From Achatina immaculata (Eukaryota; Mollusca; Gastropoda; Stylommatophora; Achatinidae), in assembly GCA_009760885.1 (NCBI GenBank), contig CM019691.1:26287314-26351313 (forward strand): 64,000 bases of DNA, given 5' to 3'. The notes beneath the pieces were generated by a model. The model saw only the letters and a list, made by a program, of their open reading frames with translations, made no database searches and was not told the DNA's origin. Both the position numbers and the translations under genes were made by a program. The stretch's first letter is position 1; every line of letters starts with the position of its first letter. Below are positions 12,845 to 23,161 of the stretch, piece after piece.

Positions 12845-13562
12845 AAAGATAAATCTTAAGCAAGAATTCAGCTTAACTATGACAAAAAACAAAGACAGTG
12901 AAAAGTAATAGCCTCATGGTAATTGAGGGAGTGCCAGTTGAGGAGAGTATTTCACATACTTAGGCAGCATAGTGGATAAATATGGGGGGATGGAAAAGGA
13001 TGTTAAAACTAGAATAACCAAGGCCAGGGCAGCATTTATCCAACGTAACAAAATATGGTCATTTAAGAACATCAAAACAAGAACCAAACTTAGGCTTCTC
13101 AATGCAAACGTAAAGACTGTCCTACTATATGGTTCAGAGACATGGGTTATGACCAAGACAGTACAACAGAGGATACAAACATTCATAAACTATTGCTTGA
13201 GGAGGATTTTAAACATTAAATTGCAGGACAAGATCAGGAATGAGGAGGTCTGGGAAAGGGCAGGACAAGAACCTATGAACCTACTAATCATGTGTAGGAA
13301 GTGGAGGTGGATTGGCCACACTCTGAGGAAACCTGACACCAGCATAGCAGGACAGGTACTGATATGGAATCCTCAAGGAAATAGAAAACGTGGAACACCT
13401 AGACTTACTTGGAGAAGAGAAATTATGACAGTGCTCAGAGACAAGGGATACACATGGAAGGAAGCAGAGAATAATTCCAAGAACAGTGATGACTGGCGAG
13501 CCTTTATCCATGGTCTGTGCTCTCAAGGGAGTAAAGACGATGATGATGAGGAAGGAAACTAA
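12845..13562 (+). mobile_element. RTE-C LINE, C-terminal part with long open frame
   Basis: A non-LTR retrotransposon fragment, with 196 codons open at 12972-13562. Recognisable stretches are TRITKARAAFIQRNKIW, TKLRLLNANVKTVLLYGSETW, INYCLRRILNI, WRWIGHTLRKPD, and WNPQGNRKRGTPRLTWRRE, ending DDDDEEGN and a GATGAT-type simple tail. Diverged sequence of the same element reaches up to about 12845. The RT catalytic box is missing because of 5' truncation. I could not identify a duplication. Confidence 0.85.
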
Positions 13563-13599
13563 ATGATCACTGTGGCAGAGCCCTCATCAGAGAAGAGGC

Positions 13600-14035
13600 T
13601 TAACCAGCCAGCTGATCATGTGTTAAGCCAGTCAACTGTGACAAGCCTAATGTGGGTTTACTGTCCAGGACATGCTGGAGTACATGGCAATGATGTGGCA
13701 GGTAGACTTGCTGGAGAGGCTAAAATAAATGGCTAACTGACAATGGACAAGGGGGACATTGCTAAAGCTGTATTGGACAGACTGCAGGAAAATGAAGAGT
13801 GGGAATGAAAGAATAATGTAGATCTGAAAAGACTACTGGAGCTAGGAGAAATTAAAGGTGGTGGCAGGAAATCTGAACTGTGTGGCAGAAAATGCATCAT
13901 AAACAACCAACATTTGACAGGAACTATTGGCATACATACTCTTGGATGGATGCTGTGGTATGCAGCGGAGCATATATGGGGTTGTCCCAAATGCAGTGAA
14001 GCCAAGTCTGAATTTTTAACCTTTGTGAAGGTTTG
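13600..14035 (+). mobile_element. RNase H-like retrotransposon fragment
   Basis: A frame broken by stops reads LMWVYCPGHAGVHGNDVAGR and then LAGEA. This is the pattern of the C-terminal part of retroelement RNase H domains (H-x-G-x-x-G-N-x-x-A-D-x-L-A), here with the usual D replaced. It continues to INNQHLTGTIGIHTLGW and CPKCSEA. Stops fall within and after the fragment. A related minus-strand fragment lies at 40430-41105. It may belong to an element that had RT and RNase H together, but no RT is attached here. Confidence 0.65.
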
Positions 14036-14147
14036 ACGGGCGAACTGGCATCAGGAAAATGAAAACAAAATACCGAAAGCTGTTGGATTTTTTATTTGCA
14101 TTCAATTGCTTTAGTAAGAAGATCTTTAGAGACAAGAGTCAAGCTGA

Positions 14148-14545
14148 TGTGATCATCATCAGATGCAGTGCTGACTGGCATTGACTGTCATGTTTCTCCA
14201 TAGTACCTGATCCTTCATGTGGGCCATCAGTTCATTTGGTGATCTCATCTCACACCATCTCATCAAACTATCTAGCATCATTTCACTCTGTCTTCACTCT
14301 TATTCCCCTATTTTTCCTGTTATTACAATATTTTCAGTGCCCCCTCTTCTCATTGCTTGTCCTATGAAGGTACTTTTTTTTTTGTCTCTCCCACTCTCCC
14401 TATATATTCTTCATCAGTAATCTTTGCTGTCCTGAGAACTTGCAATATTCTTCTGATAAACCACATTTCTATTGCTTTCAATGATCTTTGTACAGACCTG
14501 CCTACTGTCCACGATTCACTTCCATATAATAATACAGGCTGAATA
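14148..14545 (-). mobile_element. RTE-D LINE 3' fragment
   Basis: Minus-strand C-terminal region of the family that is open at 22567-23139. The stretch at 14362-14598 reads QPVLLYGSESWTVGRSVQ, EMWFIRRILQVLRTAKITDEE and RVGETKKK. The 3' end has the (CAT)n tail typical of this family near 14151-14163. It is degraded towards 14200. Confidence 0.82.
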
Positions 14546-14585
14546 TAGTATTTTGGAAAATTCATTGATAAGCAGATGTGAGAGA

Positions 14586-14775
14586 TCTTGAAACACAAGA
14601 ATCAAGCAGTTGTTTGAAGATCTTGAAACACAAGAATCAAGCTGTTGTTTTATTGTCTTGAAACACAAGAATCAAGCTATAGTGAAGATACTGAATACTA
14701 CAAACAGCAGTATGAGGATTTTGAAATGAAGAATCCAGCTGCAGTGTGATGATCTTGAAACAAAATCCAATCAGT
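14586..14775. repeat. About 35-bp tandem repeat, 4-5 diverged copies
   Basis: The unit GATCTTGAAACACAAGAATC followed by AAGC(A/T)GTTGTTT recurs at 14584, 14619, 14654 and, more diverged, near 14716 and 14751. It directly abuts the RTE-D fragment. Confidence 0.8.
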
Positions 14776-16690
14776 AAACTGCAGATCTTAGGATCAAATA
14801 ATATGAGGAGTTGAGTGTAGCACTGACTTTAATTCCCAAAGTATACCCAAGATGTGAGCTTTTTTACATACGCCTCTACCATGGAAAATCCTGATCAGTA
14901 GTTAGTAAAACTGAAGTGATGATGTAGTCTGCTTTCAAACATAACCCTAAAGAGCTATGATTTCCGCCTTGACCTTTATCCTTCGATTGCCTTGATAACT
15001 GCTCTACTCTTCTAACAGTCGTATCCACTCCAATAAAACTTCAAGCACAGAACCTGACAAAACGTGCCAAACAATATTCGTAGCATCGTTAAGCTTCAAA
15101 TTCGAAAGCTATTTCAACAAACACTTTACGTTCACTGGCCATTTAGGCCAAACGGGCGTAAGCATAGGGGCCCGGAATGACAGGAGAACCAGAATCATAG
15201 GGGGAAAATGTAAATGCAGTTTTAATTCTTCATGTGACAGTCCTTATAACTGTTGTTGCTGCATTAGCACGTTATGATATCCACAAGAGAGCGATGCGTC
15301 AGCTGTGTTTGGTCTGTGTGATATAAAGTCAAATAGTATATAGTAGCGATCACAACTAGAGGGAAATTATGCCATATATCAGAAGATGGATAGTATAGGT
15401 AGGAAGGGGCGTGACCCTTGTTTCTACTCGTTTACTCCCCCATTTGTGTTTAACCCGATGGTATTATTTTAGTTTTTGTTTTCTCGTTAAATTCTAGATA
15501 AACCCAATACTAGACATACAATCATCATCATTCTTTCAGCTATCAAAATGTTCAGTATTGTACGATTTTTAAAATAAAAAGCCTCTGTAATTGTTTTTAA
15601 TGCATAGTTCCGATGACAGCTGCAACCTCAGATTTTGTATATCGAACTTTTGTAGGGAAAGAAGTCGCATGATGGACTGAGATTGTTTTTAAGGGGGGAG
15701 GGGGGTGAGCTGTCCGATTTGATAATCAGCTACCCAGATCTGACATGCTAGGAGGTTTAACGAACCGTAACTGACCAAGACCCTGTCCTACCTCTCCGTC
15801 GGTACTCATAGTAACACGCCTAACCGGGCAGAGATCGTCATAGTCCCTATGGTGGTGGAGTCTGCTTAAAAGGTACTGCACGTTCGCTGCTTGTTAGTCC
15901 ACTCAGGGATTGAAAGAAAAAAATAGTCGCCATAATCCGCTCCCAAGCCGACACAGTGCAGTGCTTGAACATGTTCACTGCATCGGCAGCATCAGCTTGT
16001 AGTTCCAGTGAGACTGAAGAAAAATAAAAGATATATTAGTGCACAATTTTTCTGTTGGCCACGAGATCTGTGAAGAACTGGCAGAGAACAAGCCACATCT
16101 TCTTACAAGTTACAGTTAAGCGCTCATTTTATTTCCTTTTTTTATAACACAACATTCATGTGAATCTATATTTTATCTCCTCTCTCTATTTCTTCCTCCT
16201 GTGTGTTTTTGTATGATCAAGGCTCACGTGGAAACGTCACAACTTTGTAGTCGTTAAGCAGCAAAGCTGTTCCTGCTTTTTTCCTAGTTTATACATTTTT
16301 GTATCACAGTTTTACTGCAGTGTCTTCGTGTAGAGTTGTCTGCTCGTACACTAATTATTGTGTGGCAGAAAATAGAGAAAGGCGTTGCGCCTCATCGTTT
16401 GAGAAGGAAACGATGGCCTAATTTGAAGACAAAAGTCACAAGGAGATCGTACAACGATACTGAAGATTCATCTTGAGGGTAAGATAGAAGGGAAGAGAAC
16501 AATATCAAGAGATAAATAGGAGCCAGCTTGGCCGAGTGCACTACGAAGACAAGAAACAGCAGAGCGGAGATTCATTGCAGCCAACCTTCCGGTGGAGACG
16601 TCACAAGATGCTGATAATTAGTTAATAATGCATGTAAAACACGCATTCGAAAAGAATTAACATACCTTAAGTGCAACTTTTACTAAGATG
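14776..16690. other. Noncoding, relatively CpG-rich
   Basis: I saw no exon or transposon with certainty. The stretch 15120-16660 has more CpG and fewer A/T runs than the flanks. It could be an old transposon or a regulatory region, for example a distal promoter for the p66 gene. The sequence alone does not decide. Confidence 0.35.
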
Positions 16691-17036
16691 GGAAGACACT
16701 GGTATAAGTAAATAAATTCTGTTATCTTGGAAGAACAATAACGGCTGATAGCAATTGCACAAATGAAATAAAATCACGAATAGGTAGGGCAAAAGCAGCT
16801 TTTTATGACATTAAGAAGATACTAACAAATAAGATGTCCTTAAAAATGAGGAAAAGAGTGTTACAGATCTGTACAGAGCCAGTATAACTAACTAGTTGTG
16901 GAACTTGGAAAATCAACAAAAGGATGTTAAGAAACTGGAAACAACAAAGATGTGGTCCTGGTGGAAAATGCAGCACATACCCTGAGCAGAAAAAAAAAGT
17001 CTTCAGAGAACGAGTTTCAAAACAGCGAAAACTATA

Positions 17037-18521
17037 CTGTTCAAAAAAATAAGCGCAACAAATACGATGTTTGCTGATCAGACAAGGGCAAATTGCCTGA
17101 AACGTTCACTTGGACATCAACTTCACGTGCTGGCCTGAATTGTACTCAGCAAAGGATTCACGAGCACAGAAAAGTGACACTAGTCAAAACAGCGTTTTTT
17201 TGACAGTAACTCATGACAGGTTCACGAGAATCCCGTGAAACTTACTGAACACAAAACTCACTGACCATGCTATTGAATGCCTATAAAAGATTGACGCTCC
17301 TCGAATCAATTCATTTGAAAATTCAATGCGCAAATATGGCTCTTCTCACTATAGAACAACGACTCATCATCACTGGACTTTTACAGACTGGACAGTCACA
17401 AAGTGTAGTGGCCAGACAATTTAATGTGGTTAGAAGCACCATTAGTCGCCCTTGGAGACGATTTCAAGAAACTAGCTCAGTTGCAGACCGGACGCGCAGT
17501 GGAAGACCCATAGTCACAACTTCTGCCGAGGACAATTTCATACGGCTACGTCACATCAGGAATCGATTTGCATCTGCGTCCTCAACAGTCCGGTCAATGA
17601 CAGCAGCTCGTCGAATTTTAGATCAAACGGTCAGGAACCTGCTACACGACGCTGGTCTTTGGGCTAGAAGACCCTACAGAGGTCCTATTCTTACGCCAGA
17701 ACCGACTACAGTGGGCGAACCAGCATCGTCAATGGATCGTTGTGAATGATCGGGGAATGGTTTGGTTTAATGATGAATCATTCTTTCTGCTCCAGCGACA
17801 CGATAGACAGAGAAGAGTTTACCGCAGAGTCCATGAGCGCTACGCCCAGAACTGCGTGGATGAGGCTCCTGTACATGGTGGTGAGGTGTAATGGTGTGGG
17901 GGACGATCAGCTTCATGGGAAGAAGTGACCTGGAGCAAAATGAAGGACGCCTGAACACCCAACGATACGTCGCTGAAATTCTTCGTCCTCACGTCCTTCC
18001 ACTTCTGGCAGCACCAGGGTCAATTTTTCAGCAGGATAACGCTCGACCTCATGTGGCACAACTCACCACCTAGTTCCTCGTTGACAACAAGGTCAAGACC
18101 ATTCCGTGGCCATCCATGTCATCAGACATGAACCCAATTGAACACTTATGGGATGAACTCAACAGACAAGTCCGCCAGCGAGACATGGTGCCAACCATTC
18201 TCCGACAGTTGTCTCTTGCACTGCGGGAAGAGTGGGCAGCAGATCCAATAACAACAGATCCAACAGCTAATCGGATCCATGCCAAGGAGATGTCGTACTC
18301 TGATACAGGCCAGAGGAGGCTATACGCCTTACTGAAACAGAGACCTCAGTCGCAAAGAATAAAAATCCAAACCAAATTTAATGAACATCATTTCATTGTT
18401 AAAGTCTAAGTTTCTTAATGTCAAGATTGAAACAATAATTCCATAAAATAAAATTTGGATACAAGTTTGAAATTTGGTGTCCATTACGACTACAGTAGTG
18501 TTGCGTTTTTTTTAAAAGCAG
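17037..18521 (+). mobile_element. Tc1-type transposon (DD34E), nearly complete, disabled
   Basis: The termini are inverted repeats: left CTGTTCAAAAAAATAAGCGC then AAC; right, reverse complemented, CTGCTTTTAAAAAAAACGCA then AC. TA flanks both ends (17035-17036 and 18522-18523), as expected for Tc1/mariner. The length is 1485 bp. The transposase starts at ATG 17336 with two helix-turn-helix regions (LTIEQRLIITGLLQTGQSQS; RSGRPIVTT). The catalytic triad is visible: D in WFNDESFF (frame from about 17705), D in FQQDNARPH (about 18040), and E in NPIEHLWDEL (about 18140). There are 34 residues between the second D and the E. Lesions are a frameshift near 17700, one near 17888, and a stop at 18072-18074. 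It ends at TAA near 18407. Confidence 0.95.
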
Positions 18522-18533
18522 TATAGTTAAAAT

Positions 18534-18828
18534 AACAATGCAGAGATAAGACAGATGACTGAACAACAACCAGCCTCATGGGTGATCAGGAAAAGAAGAT
18601 GGACATATGTTGGTCACTTGATGAGAATCCCAAAACAAGCTATCAAGTGGAACACAACAGGCCTAAGAAAAAAAGGCAGACCACGTGAAACTCTGAAGAG
18701 GACATTGTTAAGAGAGGCCAAATTAACAGGCATAAAATCCCTTGATGAGGTTGGAAGACCGGAAAAATTGGCGAACTACTTTGCGAGCCCTATATGACGT
18801 TTAACGCACGGGAAGGATATAAGATAAG
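18534..18828 (+). mobile_element. RTE-E LINE 3' fragment
   Basis: It encodes MTEQQPASWVIRKRRWTYVG and GRPRETLKRTLLREAKLTG, then the family 3' end with GATATAAGATAAGAT. An 11-bp target-site duplication, ATAGTTAAAAT, is at 18523-18533 and 18829-18839. It landed at the right edge of the Tc1 insertion. Confidence 0.9.
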
Positions 18829-19123
18829 ATAGTTAAAATGATAATAAAAAGATAGTCAAAATCTTTTGCACGTATCATGAGGAGACAGAAGTTGAAGAAC
18901 CTATCAATGACTGGAAAATTCAAAGTAAAAAGAGAGAGGAAGACGAATTTTTAAAAAAATTGTCCAAATGGACCGAGCAAGTGGCATGGAGGAAGAAAAG
19001 ATAGAATTAATCGGAAACACCAAGGACCGCACAGGACGGAGAAGCATGACTGTCAGTGCTATCCCGCATCACACATGACAATAATATGGAAATAATAATG
19101 GTATGCAACGGTATCACAGATGT

Positions 19124-19330
19124 CTTATATCCTTTCCGTGCCGTTAAACGTCACATAGGGCTCGCAAGGTAGTTCGCCAATTTTTCCTGTTTTCGGCGAG
19201 ATTTTCAACCTCATCAAGGGATCTTATGCCTATTAATTTAGCCTCTCTTAAGAATGTTCTCTTTAGAGTTTCGCGTGGTCTGCCTCTTTTTCTTCGGCTT
19301 GTTGTGTTCTACTTGATAGCTTTCTTTGGG
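19124..19330 (-). mobile_element. RTE-E LINE 3' stub
   Basis: A 207-bp minus-strand 3' end of the RTE-E family, from the GRPRETLKR-like region to the AGGATATAAGA end. An 11-bp target-site duplication, ATCACAGATGT, is at 19113-19123 and 19331-19341. Confidence 0.9.
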
Positions 19331-19499
19331 ATCACAGATGTACATGATGCTAAATTGAGAATGGATATGTTGCGGAGTAAACAATGACGTAGAGTGATTA
19401 AATTGGCAGGTCTAATTACAAAAAAGGGGCTCAAATTAGCGCGGTCACCTTTGAAGAAGAAAGGACAGAGTTACAGGCCTTTCTAGAGTAAGTTTGGAC

Positions 19500-19800
19500 C
19501 AGCATCATCATCAGCCCTCTGCATTCCGAATGATACGCAAGGCATCAACAAAGGTTCACCAGCCAATCCTTCCTTGAGCAAGTAAGAATACCTCAAACCC
19601 TGCCTTTTCTGCCGCCTTCAGTTCTTCCTGTATTGTGCGTCACCATGTCCACAATGGTCTGCCTCTTTTCTCTTCTTCCCCCCCCCCCCCCCCCCATTTG
19701 AGGTGTCCAAGTCAAGGCTGTATTGGGATGTTTGGACCAGCATATGTTACGTCTTTGGCCCAGTTTATTTGTTGATGATTCAAATATTATGAAATCCAGC
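19500..19800 (-). mobile_element. RTE-like LINE C-terminal remnant with poly-G interruption
   Basis: The minus-strand reading NTALTWTPQ, then a glycine run caused by a 20-nt C/G homopolymer (19678-19696), then KRQTIVDMV, resembles the WNPQGKRKRGRP-type C-terminus of the RTE-B/C families. The poly-G tract replaces the basic GKRKRG stretch. The end at about 19510 has a CAT-rich tail. Confidence 0.55.
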
Positions 19801-19801
19801 A

Positions 19802-20120
19802 ACAGCTAATAATGAAGATGATAGCTGTTTGTCATATTTTCCCTATGTTTTTTTAAGAACATATTCAAGAAGATCAGGGTTGCATTCTACTGAAAGGCGA
19901 CAATATTCTTCACTATGGCTGTGGCATTGTCGAAAAGTTAAACACTGACTGAGTTCTGTAGTCAGAATATTGAACAAAGGCCCCTTGATGTCTCTTGATC
20001 AAATCTTGTTACCTATGGCTAGAGGGAGTGAGAGGAATGCAAAGAATGCACTTTACTAGTCAGTCGGTATCTTTGACCACCAACGATCGGCCACGATTAG
20101 TCAATTGTTATTTAAGACTG
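19802..20120. other. Noncoding, nothing recognised
   Basis: A short stretch between a LINE remnant and the 29-bp minisatellite. I saw no exon or repeat. Confidence 0.4.
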
Positions 20121-20126
20121 AGTTAG

Positions 20127-20622
20127 TAGCCAGCAAATGAAGGTTGGGAGCAGAATAGCAAGCAACTGAAAGTTGGGAGCAGAGTAGCAAGCAACTGAAA
20201 GTTGGGAGCAGAGTAGCCAGCAAATGAAATTTGGGAGTAGAGTAGCCAGCAAATGAAGGTTGGGAGCAGAGTAGCCAGCAAATGAAGGTTGGGAGCAGAG
20301 TAGCCAGCAAATGAAGGTTGGGAGCAGAGTAGCAAGCAACCGAAAGTTGTGAGCAGAGTAGCCAGCAAATGAAGGTTGGGAGCAGAGTAGCCAGCAAATG
20401 AAGGTTGGGAGCAGAGTAGCCAGCAACTGAAAGTTGAGAGCAGAGTAGCAAGCAACTGAAAGTTGAGAGCAGAGTAGCAAGCAACCGAAAGTTGGAAGCA
20501 GAGTAGCAAGCAATTGAAAGTTGAGAGCAGAGTAGCAAGCAACTGAAAGTTGGGAGCAGAGTAGCAAGCAACCGAAAGTTGGGAGCAGAGTAGCAAGCAA
20601 CTGAAAGTTGGGAGCAGAGTGA
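20127..20622. repeat. 29-bp minisatellite, about 17 copies
   Basis: The unit is CAACTGAAAGTTGGGAGCAG followed by AGTAGCAAG (29 bp). A variant subunit has CAAATGAAGG in place of CAACTGAAAG. Because 29 is not a multiple of three, each minus-strand frame cycles through the unit. All three are free of stops, giving long but spurious open frames of 156-230 codons. Confidence 0.95.
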
Positions 20623-22350
20623 TAATCTGAGAGGGGAGTGGAAGTGGCAAGCAGAAATGTTAGTATTTTAACACAATAACAAAAACTAGACCAGATCATC
20701 AAGGTAAGTCTTCTCTCTTTGTTCAAGTTCATCCTCTTGGGCCCGTTGTACCGATGGATAAATGAACACAAGCTTATCATGAAAATTTTACCATTTTCTT
20801 TCACTCAGTGACAGGGGTCAGTGAAATAGAGACAATGGATGAACATACAAGAACATTTCTGATTAACATGTACTGAATATAAATGAAAATAGAAATTTAT
20901 TTTATTAATAATTAACATTATAATGGCATTATCTATTAAAGACTGTTCGCACTCTTAGGGAGATCCACCACCCAGTCAGTACATGCATTTATCTATTCCT
21001 ATGACTAGTCATGAGTGGGTGTGTGAAAAAGAGGAAGTCGGAGGGTAAGTGTAATAGGTGGCGCTGGAGGTTAAGTTGTTAAAAAAAATTGTTGTCTCCT
21101 TGTTCCAGTATGTACTGTAAAACACCTATTATCCAAAAACGATGAAAAAGATTTTGATCTGAAATTAAATTGATTCTTATTCTGCAGTCTTATCGTTAAT
21201 TCTATCTGCAGCAAAGAAAATATACAGATAAATATATAATTATGTTTTTCCTTATTCTTGGTGAACTGTGACACACTGTTTAGTTATACTAAAGTAGCTG
21301 TAATTAGACATTTTACTGTAAAGCTCTATATTGGGCTTCACAATTACGTGACCTGTTTCAACGCATGCCAGTTGTGCATCTCGGAGAAGATGCAGTGATA
21401 ATTTTCCGGGTTTAACATCTGGACAGGTGCATATAAAAACGATTTTGTACTTCAGGTAGCGATTAATCTGTTACAGCGTTTAAAGAATTACACACTCTGA
21501 TCTTAGTGCGATGGGTTCACCATATGTATAATATCCTATCTGGCCGTTATGCCGTGTCGCCATGTTGTTAATCAATAATGGAGGTCAACGGTTGATGCCC
21601 ATTGACTTCGACCGTGTAAATTTTCTTCTTTGAAGTCGTCAGGAATTTTCCAATAAATCACTCAGAAAGTTCGTAAGTTTGAGAAGCTGTAAAAATATGT
21701 GGAAGTTTCCAAATAATTTTGTAGTCATATATGGGTAGAGTATTTGAGGGATAAGTAATTCGTTGGGAATCGTACCGCCTCCCCCGTGGCTTCCCCTACC
21801 ATCATGACGCGGTTCCTGTGTGGGGGAAACTTGATGTTTTGGGGAAGGAATATCTCCGTACGATCATTATTATTCATTCAGATAGCAAATCTTTTAAAAC
21901 CATACCTTTTAAACAACAAACCACTAGCATACGAAGAAGAAGAAAACAAACCACTTATCTGGCGGAATAACTTTTTGCTTATATATTATACACGTAAATA
22001 AGATAAATGGATTCGGCAAATGACTGGGAGTTGGGGGGTTTTTTTTTTAATAAGTGGGTATAACCATCCCATAAGCACATCTTTCGTTTGCGACGAATAG
22101 ACGAGCAGACAAGCACACATGGGTTGTTAAATTTGTTTGAAACATCAGTTTGAATTTGTAAAAAATGGAATCAGCTAATTTACTCAATATGAGGGATATT
22201 TTAGTGAACACGGCCTAGCCTCTCAAGTTTAACAGTCGCAGATTTAACAGAAAATGATACAATCAGCAGCTGTGTCATCTTTCCATTTGTTGACAATTCA
22301 GTTATATCAACCCTTTTTTATAACAGGCAATCTGCCATACTAAGAATGCA
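20623..22350. promoter_or_regulatory. Noncoding; possible p66 promoter or first-exon region
   Basis: There are no transposons here. Two strong 5' splice-site matches occur: ATCAAG|GTAAGTC at about 20703 and GGAGG|GTAAGTG at about 21046. A less AT-rich block at 21530-21850 contains several CpGs and a GTCGCCATGTTG motif. The p66 ATG at 24533 directly follows an acceptor, so a noncoding first exon must lie upstream. This region is a plausible place for it, by inference only. Confidence 0.25.
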
Positions 22351-22351
22351 G

Positions 22352-22565
22352 TCAGTCATTTGCATGAACCTTGTGGAACTTTGCCTCCCTAACAGGTCTC
22401 CTGCAGGACTCACGGTTTTAAGCAAGATACTCTGCTGCTGATCAGCCATATTCACATTGATCTTCCTCTCTTTCTTTTTCCTATTATGTATCCTTCCAAG
22501 ATGGTCTACTCTAAATTATCATGATGTTTAAAATGTCCAAAATATTGAATATTAAGTTCTTGTAG
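22352..22565 (-). mobile_element. RTE-A LINE 3' fragment with internal deletion
   Basis: Minus-strand 3' end of the RTE-A family. It ends in ACTGACTGC-type repeats at 22352 and reads back through the GGAGGCAAAGTTCCACAAGG and ATAATAGGAAAAAGAAAGAG stretches. About 60 bp of the family (the EEGWLVKRIKERKL region) is missing between the ELNI-like and YFGH-like parts. It abuts the RTE-D copy at 22566. Confidence 0.75.
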
Positions 22566-23158
22566 TATGATACTTGGAGCAGTAATAACTTCAGATGGGA
22601 AATGCAAAACAGAAATTAGGAACAGAATAGGCCAAGCAAAGACTGCATTTCAGAGAATGAGAAACATATTAGCTAACACATCTTTATCAATGAATGTTAG
22701 AAAACGAGTCCTAAAATGCTATATTGAACCTATCTTGTTATATGGAAGTGAATCATGGACAATAGGCAAGTCTGCACAAAAATCATTGGAAGCAGCAGAA
22801 ATGTGGTTTATTAGAAGAATGTTGCGAATCCCCTGGACAGCAAAAATAACTAATGAAGAATGTATGAGAAGAGCTGGAGAGACAAAAAACCTTGTCAGAA
22901 AGATAAGAGAGAGACAGTGTACTTTCATAGGACATGCAATGAGAAGAGGGGGCATTGAAAATATTATAACAACAGGAAAAATAGAAGGAAGAAGATCAAT
23001 AGGAAGACCAAGAGAAATGATACTGGACAGTCTGACGGGATGGTGTGAGAGGAGATCACCAACTGAACTGATGGCCTGCATGAAGGATCGGGTACTCTGG
23101 AGAAGCATAATAGCCAACGCCAGTCGGCACGGCATCTGATGATGATGATGATGAGTAT
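22566..23158 (+). mobile_element. RTE-D LINE, C-terminal 190 codons open
   Basis: This is the best copy of this family. The open frame 22567-23139 starts mid-protein with LGAVITSDGKCKTEIRNRIG. It continues with VLKCYIEPILLYGSESW, EMWFIRRMLRIPWTAKITNEE, FIGHAMRRGG and GRRSIGRPREM, and ends ANASRHGI. It is followed by a (TGA)n simple tail at 23138-23156. Trinucleotide 3' tails are typical of RTE-clade LINEs. It is 5'-truncated and lacks the catalytic RT box. Confidence 0.88.
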
Positions 23159-23161
23159 GAT

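Larger units (their letters stand above)
16695..19080 (+). mobile_element. RTE-D LINE copy interrupted by two insertions
   Basis: The left part (16695-17036) encodes a degraded YLGRTITADSNCTNEIKSRI-like stretch and later KMSLKMRKRVLQ. The right part (18840-19080) continues with the MRRQKLKNLSMTGKF-like and RGR-type C-terminal region and a TGTCAGTGCT..CATCACACAT end. Between them sit a Tc1 element (17037-18521) and an RTE-E fragment (18534-18828). Stops and shifts are numerous. Confidence 0.78.

Noticed and set aside
20101..20804. Three long minus-strand open frames (156-230 codons)
   Set aside because: They are produced by the stop-free 29-bp minisatellite in all frames. There is no start context, splice site or domain.
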